Source: an uncultured Flavobacteriales bacterium (GTDB lineage: Bacteria > Bacteroidota > Bacteroidia > Flavobacteriales_G > Salibacteraceae). Taken from it: a stretch of DNA of 64,000 bases. Below the pieces are notes generated by a model. The model did no database searches. It saw nothing but the letters and a program-made list of their open reading frames with translations, and was not told the origin of the DNA. Where the stretch lies: the NCBI GenBank assembly GCA_943788775.1, contig CALSRO010000003.1:186001-250000 (forward strand), read 5' to 3'. This document shows positions 26,003 through 34,900 of this stretch, piece after piece (within the stretch, counting starts at the first letter, position 1; every line of letters starts with the position of its first letter). Both the position numbers and the translations under genes were made by a program.

Positions 26003-26980
26003 TTACTCGACCAATCCCCTTCCGCGTTTGTCTATTCTTTTGTTTTTCTTGAATTCTACCACCAATTTATCAAGCACTCCATTGATAAAATATTTACTCT
26101 TTGGAGTACTGTACATTTTTGCTAACTCGATATACTCATTTAGTGTAACCTTAACAGGCACCGTTGGAAAATGCTCCAATTCCGTCAGGGCCATTTTCAT
26201 CAAAAGCATATCTAAAAGTGCGATTCTTTCGGTTTCCCAGTTATCGGATTTGGTAGATATTATCTTTTCATATTCCTCATTAAAATCAACCGTTTTGCGT
26301 AAAAGTTCCTTTGTAAAACTCTGATCATCCGTCTTGTTTTTATACAAATCTGCAAGAAAGCCCACACCGCTTGGCTGATCTTCAGAAATTCCTTGAATGG
26401 TTTTAATCAAACCCAAAGCTGCGTAAGGAAGGTCGTCTCTCCAGTAGATATTTTTCTCCTCCAATGCTGCATGAATGACATCGTTGAGTCCAAGCTTTTC
26501 CTTGAATAACACCTCAATAATTGCCTTATCTGTCTGCAGATTATTGTCTTCGCGCGTCATATATAAAATGAACGCATCCTCCGTTTTGAACTGCTTAAAT
26601 ACTCGTCTTAAATCATCATGCTCTTCAGCCCATGAAATCTTTGCCCGCTTCAGTATTTCATCTAGTTGCTCATTGTCTTTCAGCAGTTTGAATATCCTAT
26701 TCTCAACAAATCGAGTATTAGGATTCAAATCTTCAGGAGTTGGCAACTGCTTCTTTTTATTCGCTTCTAAGATTTCATTGGCAACCACTTCCATCTCTAC
26801 AATCAATGCAACCAGATGCATGTATAGATCATTTAGTTCATTGACGCTTTCAAACAGCTGGCGCTCAATTTTCTGCAAATCGGCATTCTCCGTTCTGAAA
26901 TAGGAATAAAGCGACTGAAACACTTTTACGCGTAAATATCTTCGATTTACAAGCGCTATCTTCTGTTGCTTACTGCTCAC
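26003..26980 (-). CDS. nusB: Transcription antitermination factor NusB (long form)
   Basis: NusB with NusE binds boxA RNA and supports rRNA antitermination. The NusB fold is in the last 130 residues (DLPYAALGLIKTIQG ... LLDMLLMKMALTELEHFPTVPVKVTLNEYIELAKMYS, recognised from LDMLLMKMALTE and TLNEYIELAK). An extended N-terminal helical region of about 150 residues is normal for Bacteroidota, and the length of 325 fits. It starts with GTG overlapping the ldh stop codon (GTGA). Confidence 0.92.
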   Translation of the reverse strand: MSSKQQKIALVNRRYLRVKVFQSLYSYFRTENADLQKIERQLFESVNELNDLYMHLVALIVEMEVVANEILEANKKKQLPTPEDLNPNTRFVENRIFKLLKDNEQLDEILKRAKISWAEEHDDLRRVFKQFKTEDAFILYMTREDNNLQTDKAIIEVLFKEKLGLNDVIHAALEEKNIYWRDDLPYAALGLIKTIQGISEDQPSGVGFLADLYKNKTDDQSFTKELLRKTVDFNEEYEKIISTKSDNWETERIALLDMLLMKMALTELEHFPTVPVKVTLNEYIELAKMYSTPKSKYFINGVLDKLVVEFKKNKRIDKRGRGLVE

Positions 26981-28059
26981 AAGCTACGGTGAATTTGAGC
27001 CATTTTCTCAATGCGTTCTTCTGCCATTTCGTTTGCAATTTGGTAGCTGGGTTTCCCTGTCTCGCTTGATTTATTCAATACTTGCTCTGTTGTCTCATAG
27101 ATACCTTCTGCACTTTGAAATGCACGATCACGGTTGTATCCTTCCAGTTCGCTATAGCAGTTAATCAATCCTCCTGCGTTTATGAGGAAATCGGGTGCGT
27201 AGACAATCCCTCTATCCAATAGCATTTTACCGTGTATATCTTCTTTCGCCAACTGATTATTGGCAGCACCAGCAACAATCTGACATTTCAAATTTGGAAT
27301 CGTCTGATCATTCAAAGTGGCACCAAGTGCACATGGTGCATAAATGTCCATATCAACAGAGGATATAACCTTCGCATCAACAACAGTCACATTTGGATGC
27401 TTCTCCAACACCTTTCGAATCTTGTCTTCAAAAATATCAGCGATCATGACCTTGGCTCCCTCTTCCATAAGGTGATCCACCAAATAGCCACCAACATTTC
27501 CGGAACCTTGGACCAATACTTTTTTCCCTGCTATGCTGTCATTTCCGTAGGCTTTCTTCGCTGCTGCTTTCATTCCAACATAGACCCCGTAGGCTGTGAC
27601 TGGTGAAGGATCTCCACCTCCACCCAAGGTCTCAGGAATACCAACCACATGATCTGTTTCCATGTGTATGTACTCCATGTCTTTTGTGGTCATTCCTACA
27701 TCTTCGGCAGTAATATACTTACCTCCAAGGCTGTCCACAAAACTTCCGAATCGCCTCATTAAAGCTTCGGATTTTAAAGTACGGGAATCGCCAATAATGA
27801 CCGCCTTGCCGCCACCCAAGTTCAAGCCAGAAATGGCTGCCTTGTAGGACATTCCTCTACTTAATCTTAATACGTCTGTTAATGCTTCCGCTTCAGTGGC
27901 ATATGACCACATCCTAGTGCCTCCAAGGGCTGGACCAAGCACGGTATTGTGAATGCCAATTATGGCCTTTAAGCCTGTGTATGGATCTTGGCAAAAAACG
28001 ATCTGTTCGTGCCCCATTTTGTCCATCTGGCTGAGTGGTAATGTAGTTTGAGAATCCAC
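26977..28059 (-). CDS. ldh: Leucine dehydrogenase (Glu/Leu/Phe/Val dehydrogenase family)
   Basis: A 360-residue NAD-dependent amino-acid dehydrogenase catalysing reversible oxidative deamination of branched-chain amino acids. ALGGTRMW, the two lysines Lys73 (MSYKAAISGLNLGGGK) and Lys85, and the Rossmann motif VLVQGSGNVGGYL are all present. Leucine or valine is the expected substrate from sequence. It overlaps nusB by 4 bp. Its promoter (TACATTTG on minus, 28140-28147) faces that of the ABC exporter, so ldh transcription crosses the opposite promoter. Confidence 0.92.
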   Translation of the reverse strand: MDSQTTLPLSQMDKMGHEQIVFCQDPYTGLKAIIGIHNTVLGPALGGTRMWSYATEAEALTDVLRLSRGMSYKAAISGLNLGGGKAVIIGDSRTLKSEALMRRFGSFVDSLGGKYITAEDVGMTTKDMEYIHMETDHVVGIPETLGGGGDPSPVTAYGVYVGMKAAAKKAYGNDSIAGKKVLVQGSGNVGGYLVDHLMEEGAKVMIADIFEDKIRKVLEKHPNVTVVDAKVISSVDMDIYAPCALGATLNDQTIPNLKCQIVAGAANNQLAKEDIHGKMLLDRGIVYAPDFLINAGGLINCYSELEGYNRDRAFQSAEGIYETTEQVLNKSSETGKPSYQIANEMAEERIEKMAQIHRSL

Positions 28060-28112
28060 TTTAAACTAATTTTAAAAGAACCGATTTTTTATTTGTCTCT
28101 TCTCGATCCGAC

Positions 28113-28120
28113 TACATTTG
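28113..28120 (+). promoter_or_regulatory. -7 box (TACATTTG) for the ABC exporter
   Basis: Exact TAnnTTTG, about 73 bp before the ABC gene. With the minus-strand box at 28140-28147 it forms a perfect 10-bp inverted repeat (TACATTTGCG), so the two promoters point at each other. Confidence 0.6.
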
Positions 28121-28139
28121 CGTAGTCTGTTTCGAGCCG

Positions 28140-28147
28140 CAAATGTA
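28140..28147 (-). promoter_or_regulatory. -7 box (TACATTTG) for ldh
   Basis: Minus-strand TACATTTG at the right arm of the 28113-28147 inverted repeat. Its transcript starts about 6 bases to the left and must run through the + strand promoter before reaching ldh at 28059. Confidence 0.6.
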
Positions 28148-28192
28148 TTGGAATTCGCATAGGACGCAAAGGATCATTTTAGGTCACACAGC

Positions 28193-29983
28193 ATGAGGGA
28201 ATTAGCTTATTTAAACAAACATTTCGCCCGCTATAAATGGCACCTGCTAGGTGGGATTGTATTTGTTGCGATATCAAATACCTTCGCCATTTTCCCTGCT
28301 CAGATCATTAGATATGCCATCGATTTTGTTCAAGACTCCTTGATGGTATTCCCGCTTTTTAATGAAGAGAACATTTTAGCCTTTTATAGCAAGATGTTAA
28401 CGCGGGCCATTTTGCTTTTTTCAGCACTTGTCTTGTTCCTGGCATTGGCAAAAGGCTTCTTTCTGTTCCTGATGCGACAAACGATCATTGTAATGAGTCG
28501 CCTGATGGAATACGATCTTAAGAATGATATATTCCAGAAATATGAAGACCTCCACATGGCCTTCTACAAGCAAAACAACACTGGTGACTTGATGAATCGG
28601 ATCAGCGAAGATGTCAGTCGCGTTAGAATGTATTTAGGCCCTGCTATCATGTACACCATCAACTTGATTGTTCTTTTTGTGATGGTCGTAGTAACCATGT
28701 TAAGTGTGAACGCCAAGTTGACCTTATACGTACTAACACCACTGCCCATTCTTTCTATCTTGATCTATTGGGTGAGCCGAAAGATTAATCAGCGAAGCGA
28801 GCGAGTGCAACGCAAATTGAGCGATCTCAGCACCTTCGTACAAGAAGCCTTCAGCGGTATTCGTGTGATTAAAGCTTACAATCGCCTTTCGGAGCGAGAA
28901 TTTGAATTTGCCGAGCATTGTAACGATTACAAAAACACTTCGCTGGAATTAGTAAAAGTCAATGCACTCTTTATGCCTGCAATGATTCTACTCATCGGCC
29001 TCTCTACCATACTCACCATATACATTGGAGGATTGCTGACCATCGATGGAAGCATTTCCCCAGGAAACATTGCTGAATTCGTCATCTACGTGAATATGCT
29101 GACCTGGCCAGTCGCATCCGTAGGTTGGGTAACATCATTAGTACAGCGTGCAGCTGCGAGTCAAAAGCGCATCAATGAATTCTTGAAAATCGTACCTGAG
29201 ATACAAAACCCAACACAAGCGCCTTTTGCTACACAGGGAACCTTGGCTTTTAAAAATGTTTCTTTTACGTATCCAGACAGCGGGGTGAAAGCATTAAAAA
29301 ACATCTCCTTCAAAGTAGAGCAAGGTAAAAGCTTGGCCATCATTGGAACAACCGGTTCTGGTAAATCAACCATTGCGAATCTGCTGTGTCGACTTTATGA
29401 CGTAGATAAAGGATCGATTTTGATCGATAATCAAGAAATTGACAAAATCAACCTTGATGCATATCGAAACAGTATCGGATACGTCCCTCAAGATGTTTAT
29501 CTATTTTCCGATACAATCAGTAACAACATTTCTTTCTCCACCACTATTGCAGACACAGATGAAGACGCTGTATTACAAGCGGCTAAAGACGCCCAAGTGT
29601 ATAGCAACATTATAGAATTCCCGAATGGATTTGAAACACGCGTAGGAGAAAGAGGAATCACTTTGAGTGGAGGACAAAAACAAAGAATTTCTATTGCGCG
29701 AGCTATAATAAAACAGCCCAGCATTTTAATTTTTGATGATTGCCTATCTGCAGTTGATACGGAAACCGAAGAGAGAATTCTACAGAATTTGAAACGAATA
29801 ATGGATAACAGAACGACTATCATTATTAGCCATCGAGTTTCGTCTGTGAAGCATTGCGATGAAATCTTGGTGCTGGATGAGGGAGAAATCCAAGAAAATG
29901 GAAGTCACGATGAGCTCATGAAAAAGCGAGGCTCCTATTTCGAAATCCACGAGCAACAGCAGCTAGAAGCAATGAAGGCATAG
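28193..29983 (+). CDS. ABC transporter, fused membrane and ATPase domains
   Basis: A 596-residue half-exporter with six membrane helices over roughly residues 20-310 and an ATPase domain after residue 340. The Walker A motif IGTTGSGKST starts near residue 385; the Q-loop VPQDVYLFSD, signature LSGGQKQRISIARA and Walker B ILIFDD follow. Such proteins work as dimers exporting lipids, peptides or drugs; the substrate is unknown. It starts 73 bp downstream of a promoter facing that of ldh. Confidence 0.9.
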   Translation: MRELAYLNKHFARYKWHLLGGIVFVAISNTFAIFPAQIIRYAIDFVQDSLMVFPLFNEENILAFYSKMLTRAILLFSALVLFLALAKGFFLFLMRQTIIVMSRLMEYDLKNDIFQKYEDLHMAFYKQNNTGDLMNRISEDVSRVRMYLGPAIMYTINLIVLFVMVVVTMLSVNAKLTLYVLTPLPILSILIYWVSRKINQRSERVQRKLSDLSTFVQEAFSGIRVIKAYNRLSEREFEFAEHCNDYKNTSLELVKVNALFMPAMILLIGLSTILTIYIGGLLTIDGSISPGNIAEFVIYVNMLTWPVASVGWVTSLVQRAAASQKRINEFLKIVPEIQNPTQAPFATQGTLAFKNVSFTYPDSGVKALKNISFKVEQGKSLAIIGTTGSGKSTIANLLCRLYDVDKGSILIDNQEIDKINLDAYRNSIGYVPQDVYLFSDTISNNISFSTTIADTDEDAVLQAAKDAQVYSNIIEFPNGFETRVGERGITLSGGQKQRISIARAIIKQPSILIFDDCLSAVDTETEERILQNLKRIMDNRTTIIISHRVSSVKHCDEILVLDEGEIQENGSHDELMKKRGSYFEIHEQQQLEAMKA

Positions 29984-29991
29984 CCTTCATT
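29971..29991 (+). terminator. Hairpin overlapping the ABC transporter stop codon
   Basis: Perfect 9-bp arms AATGAAGGC/GCCTTCATT with a 3-base loop that contains part of the TAG stop. The following sequence (ctaattt) has only a short T tract, so this may be a weak terminator or an mRNA-stabilising hairpin. Confidence 0.5.
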
Positions 29992-30027
29992 CTAATTTCC
30001 AATTCTTTGTCAAATCAAATTTTCGCG

Positions 30028-30035
30028 TAGGTTTG
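30028..30035 (+). promoter_or_regulatory. -7 box (TAGGTTTG) of the PUR protein gene
   Basis: Exact TAnnTTTG; a TTTG at 30006-30009 is 18 bp upstream, matching the Bacteroidota -33 element. It implies a leader of about 35 bases before ATG 30075. Confidence 0.6.
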
Positions 30036-30074
30036 TGTAGGAACGATAACCTGAGGACTGAAAATTGAAGAAGA

Positions 30075-30455
30075 ATGGGAGAAAACGATAGCCGCCAAAC
30101 GGAGTCAGAAAACGACACGAATAAGGACCGAGATGAGATTTACGCGAATGCCGTAAGAGCTGGAAAACGAACCTATTTCTTTGATGTGCGTGCAACGCGC
30201 AATAGCGATTACTACCTCACCATCACCGAAAGCAAAAAGCGATTTCACGATAATGGTTCGGTTACCTACGAGAAACACAAGATTTTCCTCTACAAAGAAG
30301 ACTTCGAAAAATTCAGCGATGCTTTGGGCGATGCCTTCAAGAAGATTATTGACCTAAACAGCGAACACGATCAAGAAACGGTAGCGAAAATTGAAAATCA
30401 ATTCACCGATATCAGTTTTGACGAATTGGGTGGTGACTCCAAAGCTAACGACTAA
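30075..30455 (+). CDS. PUR-alpha-like nucleic-acid-binding protein (DUF3276)
   Basis: A 126-residue protein of the bacterial PUR family. After a charged N-terminus of about 25 residues come RAGKRTYFFDVRATRNSDYYLTITESK and HKIFLYKEDFEKF, which form the beta-sheet and helix of the PUR repeat. PUR proteins bind single-stranded DNA and RNA; targets in Bacteroidota are not known. A good -7 and -33 promoter lies upstream. Its stop overlaps the convergent rimM stop by 4 bp. Confidence 0.88.
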   Translation: MGENDSRQTESENDTNKDRDEIYANAVRAGKRTYFFDVRATRNSDYYLTITESKKRFHDNGSVTYEKHKIFLYKEDFEKFSDALGDAFKKIIDLNSEHDQETVAKIENQFTDISFDELGGDSKAND

Positions 30456-30955
30456 AGATCGAGAATACCTTCCGGCAGATCCATCTTGAGGATCTTATTC
30501 TTGGTATCCACCTCCACTACAAATTGATCTACCAGCGGCACGTAAATCTCTTCTCCTTTATACTCCACTTCGAGCAAGGTTTGAGCCGTGGAATCAATCA
30601 CGGCTAGGATTTCACCAATTTCACCTTTGTGCTGATCCATAATGATGAATCCTTCCAAGTTTAGCTGTCGATCTAAATTCAATTGACTAGACAACTGAAA
30701 TACAGCCTTGCCTCTCATTAATTCCGCCTCAGCAGCCGATTGAATTCCCGCAAACTTGGCCTTCACCTTACCCTTGTTCAATGGAGCATGACTTTCAATC
30801 ACGTGCGGAATATACGCTCCTCCCATTTCAACAAAGACAGCCTTGAAATCTGCAAAAAGGGTTTCTATTCCAGCATCTACCTTAATAACAAGGTCGCCCT
30901 TTAAGCCATGTGGCTTGACGATGACTCCAATTTCCGAATATTCACTTTTCTTCAT
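30452..30955 (-). CDS. rimM: Ribosome maturation factor RimM
   Basis: A 167-residue assembly factor for the 30S subunit head that binds S19. The N-terminal domain begins EIGVIVKPHGLKGDL, and the C-terminal PRC-barrel contains EIYVPLVDQFVVEVD. It follows rpsP as in many bacteria. The start codon lies directly after the U tract of an intrinsic terminator-like hairpin, so rpsP and rimM are separated by a possible attenuator. Confidence 0.95.
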   Translation of the reverse strand: MKKSEYSEIGVIVKPHGLKGDLVIKVDAGIETLFADFKAVFVEMGGAYIPHVIESHAPLNKGKVKAKFAGIQSAAEAELMRGKAVFQLSSQLNLDRQLNLEGFIIMDQHKGEIGEILAVIDSTAQTLLEVEYKGEEIYVPLVDQFVVEVDTKNKILKMDLPEGILDL

Positions 30956-30982
30956 AAAAAAACCCCGATAAATATCGGGGTT
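30954..30982 (-). terminator. Terminator/attenuator hairpin directly before rimM
   Basis: On the minus strand a 10-bp perfect stem (AACCCCGATA/TATCGGGGTT, loop TT) is followed by a run of seven T that reaches the rimM ATG at 30955. It lies between rpsP and rimM. Confidence 0.85.
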
Positions 30983-31008
30983 CCTATTTGTTATATCAAA
31001 GGGACTTT

Positions 31009-31674
31009 TTATCCTTCTTTTGTTTCTTCTGGAGCATCAGTAGTAGGAGTCTCCTCTGCGGCCGGTGCCTCTTCAGTTGGTGCTTCTACAACTTCAGCCG
31101 CTGGAGTTTCTTCAGCAGGTGCAGTTTCCGCTGGAGCTTCTTCAGAAGGTGCTTCGGCAACTTCCGCAGTAGCTTCTTCTGCCGGTGCCTCTTCAGCTGG
31201 TGCTTCTTCTATCACAGGAGCGTTAGCTTCAGCAATGGCAGCGGCACGAGCATCATTCTTTTCTTTCTCAGCAGCAAGACGAGCTTTCTCTTCATCTTCC
31301 TTCGCTTTCGAAAGCTTGTTCACTTTTTGATCAATGATATTTGCCTTCTCATCCAACCATTTTGCATACTTCGCTTCCATCTGCTCCTCCGTCAATGCCC
31401 CTTTAGTTACACCTCTCATAAGGTGTTCCTTCATCAACACTCCTTTATAAGACAATATTGCCTTAGCAGTTTCTGATGGTGACGCACCCACAGAAACCCA
31501 ATGCACACTGCGATCAAAATCTAAATCGATCGTTGCAGGATTCGTGTTTGGATTGTAAGTACCGAGTTTTTCGATGAAACGACCGTCTCTCTTGGATCGG
31601 CTGTCTGCCACTACGATGTGAAAGAAAGGCTTTCCCTTCTTACCGTGGCGCTGGAGTCTAATTCTTGTTGCCAT
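31009..31674 (-). CDS. rpsP: 30S ribosomal protein S16 with long acidic Ala/Glu/Pro-rich tail
   Basis: S16 binds 16S rRNA in the body of the small subunit. The normal domain occupies residues 1-80 (MATRIRLQRHGKKGKPFFHIVVADSRSKRDGRFIEKLGTYNP, recognised by RIRLQRHGKKGKPF and GRFIEKLG). A further 140 residues follow: a charged helix (about 100-145) and then a run of APAEE, TAEV and EAPTEEAPA units of imperfect repetition. Tails of this kind are typical for S16 of Bacteroidota and likely disordered. The -7 box TACATTTG lies at 31728-31735. Confidence 0.93.
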   Translation of the reverse strand: MATRIRLQRHGKKGKPFFHIVVADSRSKRDGRFIEKLGTYNPNTNPATIDLDFDRSVHWVSVGASPSETAKAILSYKGVLMKEHLMRGVTKGALTEEQMEAKYAKWLDEKANIIDQKVNKLSKAKEDEEKARLAAEKEKNDARAAAIAEANAPVIEEAPAEEAPAEEATAEVAEAPSEEAPAETAPAEETPAAEVVEAPTEEAPAAEETPTTDAPEETKEG

Positions 31675-31996
31675 GTTTTGATTTAGTTAATCTGTTCGTT
31701 GCTAAAACTGGTTGATTAAAGCGGGTGCAAATGTAGATTTTCTTTTCAATCAGCAATAGCCCAAACACAATTTAATACCTCACCCAACTCCACATTAAAA
31801 ACATACCCAAATGACAAATAGTTATTCAAACTAATCCAACGAATTTTTATTTTCAATCTCATCCATAAAAAAGCCTTCTTCGTCTAATATTTTAAGTCTT
31901 AGAACCAACCCACACACCACCGTATGCGTTCTAGGCAATATCTTCGGCGACTTTGTTTAAACATCAAAGTGTTAACTACACACTAACCTACTCTAT
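31675..31996. other. Divergent spacer between rpsP and the giant SprB-repeat gene
   Basis: 322 bp without a gene. It holds the minus-strand -7 box of rpsP (TACATTTG, 31728-31735) and a likely plus-strand -7 box of the giant gene (TATCTTCG, 31939-31946, one mismatch). The AT-rich middle shows nothing further that I recognise. Confidence 0.6.
31728..31735 (-). promoter_or_regulatory. -7 box (TACATTTG) of rpsP
   Basis: Exact TAnnTTTG on the minus strand, 53 bp upstream of the rpsP ATG, giving a leader of about 45 bases. Confidence 0.55.
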
Positions 31997-34900
31997 ATGA
32001 GAACTTTTACTAAGCTAATCGCAGTTTTAGCTGTTTCTTTCTTTTCGATTAATGCGCTTAACGCCCAGTGCACAAGCACAGTCGATGAATTTACTCAAAT
32101 TGAAGACTTTGAATCAGGCCTTCAATTACTCAACAATATTTCTGGTGATGACTTCGACTGGACATTAAGCAATACTACTACTGGAACTCCAACTGATAAT
32201 ACAGGACCAACCGCTGCATACCAAGGAGATTATTTCCTTTATACGGAAACATCAAACCCGGTTGGCACCAATGATGTAGCAATTGTAGAGACGGCATGTT
32301 TGGATTTTGACAATAATACATCGCCATGGATGAGCTTTTATCTGCATATGTATCAGGGCGAGAATTCAGGATGGAGTCAGGCATCATCTATGGGTCAGCT
32401 TGTAGTTCAAGTCACAACGAACCCAACTGCAACTAATCCGACTTGGACGACCTTGTCTGGTGGTAATTTCAACTCTTATAATGTTAATTCTTGGGCACTT
32501 TTCACCATAGACCTTAGCTCTTACGCAAATCAGACAATTAAAATCCGATTTAGAGCACAGACAGGAACAACTTCTGGTTTCGCACAACGAAAGGCTTACG
32601 GTGATCGCGCTATTGATTCCGTTTATATTTCTGATGGAATGGAAGTGAATAAGATTAGCTGCCCTGGAGCAAATGATGGCTCCATGTACGCTGAGGCTAA
32701 GTTCGGTGATGAACCATACAGTTACTCTTGGAATACAGGCGATACTACACAATCAATTTCGGGCTTATCAGCCGGCACCTATACGGTCACCATTACTGAT
32801 TCATCAAACACTACCAAAGTTTTAGTTAAAACACTCGTGGAACCTTCAGTACCAGATCCGGATGGACTTACAGCCTCTACAAATGCTATTTGTGAAAACT
32901 TTAATAATCCAGTTACGCTATCAATCGATTTTGTAGAAGGTGATTCTATTTACACCACAACCACAGCTATAGCTGGAGATACAGGAAGTCAAAACACAGT
33001 GGGTTCGGCTAATAACTGGAATATCAATGGCACATTACCACTTGCAGCAGACAGTGCTACATTTACATTCTATTATAGAGGTGACATGGAAGCTGCCGCT
33101 GAATACGTTTCCATATCATCTGAAAACGGAACAACTCTTGGGCAATCTGAACCGGCAGGCGGACAGTGCCAAGGAAGTTTCAGCAGCAATTCATTCAATG
33201 TTTCACCTGATTCAATAAACGCTTGGACGAGTGATGGATCAATGACCTTCACAGGTACACCAACGGGTATGACCCGATATTGTAATGCAGGTGGTGGAAA
33301 TTATTTTTCGTGGCGCGCTTACATCACCATTTCATATCCAGTTTCTCAAAGTATTCCGTATTGGTTTACTTCGGCATGTGATTCGGTTGTAGCCAATGCT
33401 GTTGATTCTGGCTACACAGTAAATGTATTGCCAACCACAACCACTACGTATTATGTTCGTTTTTACAATCCTTCCTGTGACCTATGGGGCGATTGTGATT
33501 CAATTACGGTTACAGTAAATACCCAGCCTACTGTGGTGGTTACGCCATCCTCGGCTGCATATTGTGGAAGTAGTGCAGCAACGCTAGTTGCTAGTGGAGC
33601 AAACACATATACATGGCTATCACCAACAACTGGATTAAATACCTCTTCAGGAGCAACAGTTCAAGCTAGTCCAGCCACAACCACTACCTATAACGTAAGA
33701 GGTGAGAGTGCTGCAGGTTGCGCTGACACAGCAAGTGTAACCGTAACCGTTACCTCGGGCCCATCTGCTTCTATTACAGGAACAAATGTGACTTGTAATG
33801 GCGGCAACAATGGTGCTGCTGCTGCCTCAGTAACAGGCGGCACAGGTTCAATTAACTATTCGTGGAATACGGGTGCAACATCGTCAAGCATTACAGGTTT
33901 GACCGCTGGCATCTACACGGTCACCGTTTCTGATGGTTCCAGTTGCACGGATGCAGAAACGATAACCATCACCGAGCCAAGTGCAATCGTAATTAACATT
34001 GCCACTAATAACACATGTAATGGATCTTCCAATGGATCAGCTACTGCATTCGCAAATGGCGGAACAGGAACTAAAACTTTTCTATGGTCAACAGGTTCAA
34101 CTTCGAACTTTATTTTCGGATTAGCAGCAGGAACATATACTGTCACAGTGACTGATGGCAATGGCTGTACAAATACGGAGAACGCGGTTATCACTCAACC
34201 ATCATCACCTTTAACTGTATCCAGCACCTCTATAACAAACGTGCTTTGTTTCGGTGAAAACACTGGATCCGTTACCGCTGCTGGCGCGGGCGGAACTCCA
34301 ACATATACCTACTCCTGGTCCAACGGAGCCACAGGTGCAACTGCATCAGGTTTAACTGCAGGAAATTATACCGTTACTGTTTTGGATGCTGCAAATTGCT
34401 TCACTGGAGCTATATATACGGTTACTCAACCTTCTTCAGCCGTTAGTGTTTCGATTACATCATCTACCAACATTACTTGTAACGGTGGAAATGACGGAGC
34501 AGCAACGGCAAGCGGAACCGGAGGCACAGGAACCAAAACATACGTATGGAGTACAGGGGCAACCACTGCTACTGCATCAGGATTAACCGCTGGAACGTAT
34601 ACCGTTACTACAACCGATGCAAACGGCTGTGCGGATACGGATGACGTTACCCTCACCGAGCCAAATGCGGTTTCGGCAACATTCACCACATCGAATGTAA
34701 GTTGTAACGGTGGCAACGATGGTTCTGCCACAGCCTCAGGAACAGGTGGTTCTGGAACGTATTCAAGTTTTGCTTGGACCACGGGTTCTACTTCAGCAAC
34801 GGCAACAGGATTAACCGCAGGAACTTATACAGTGACTGTAACTGATAATAATGGTTGTACAGGAACCGCATCAACAACAATTACTCATCCTACGGCCTTA

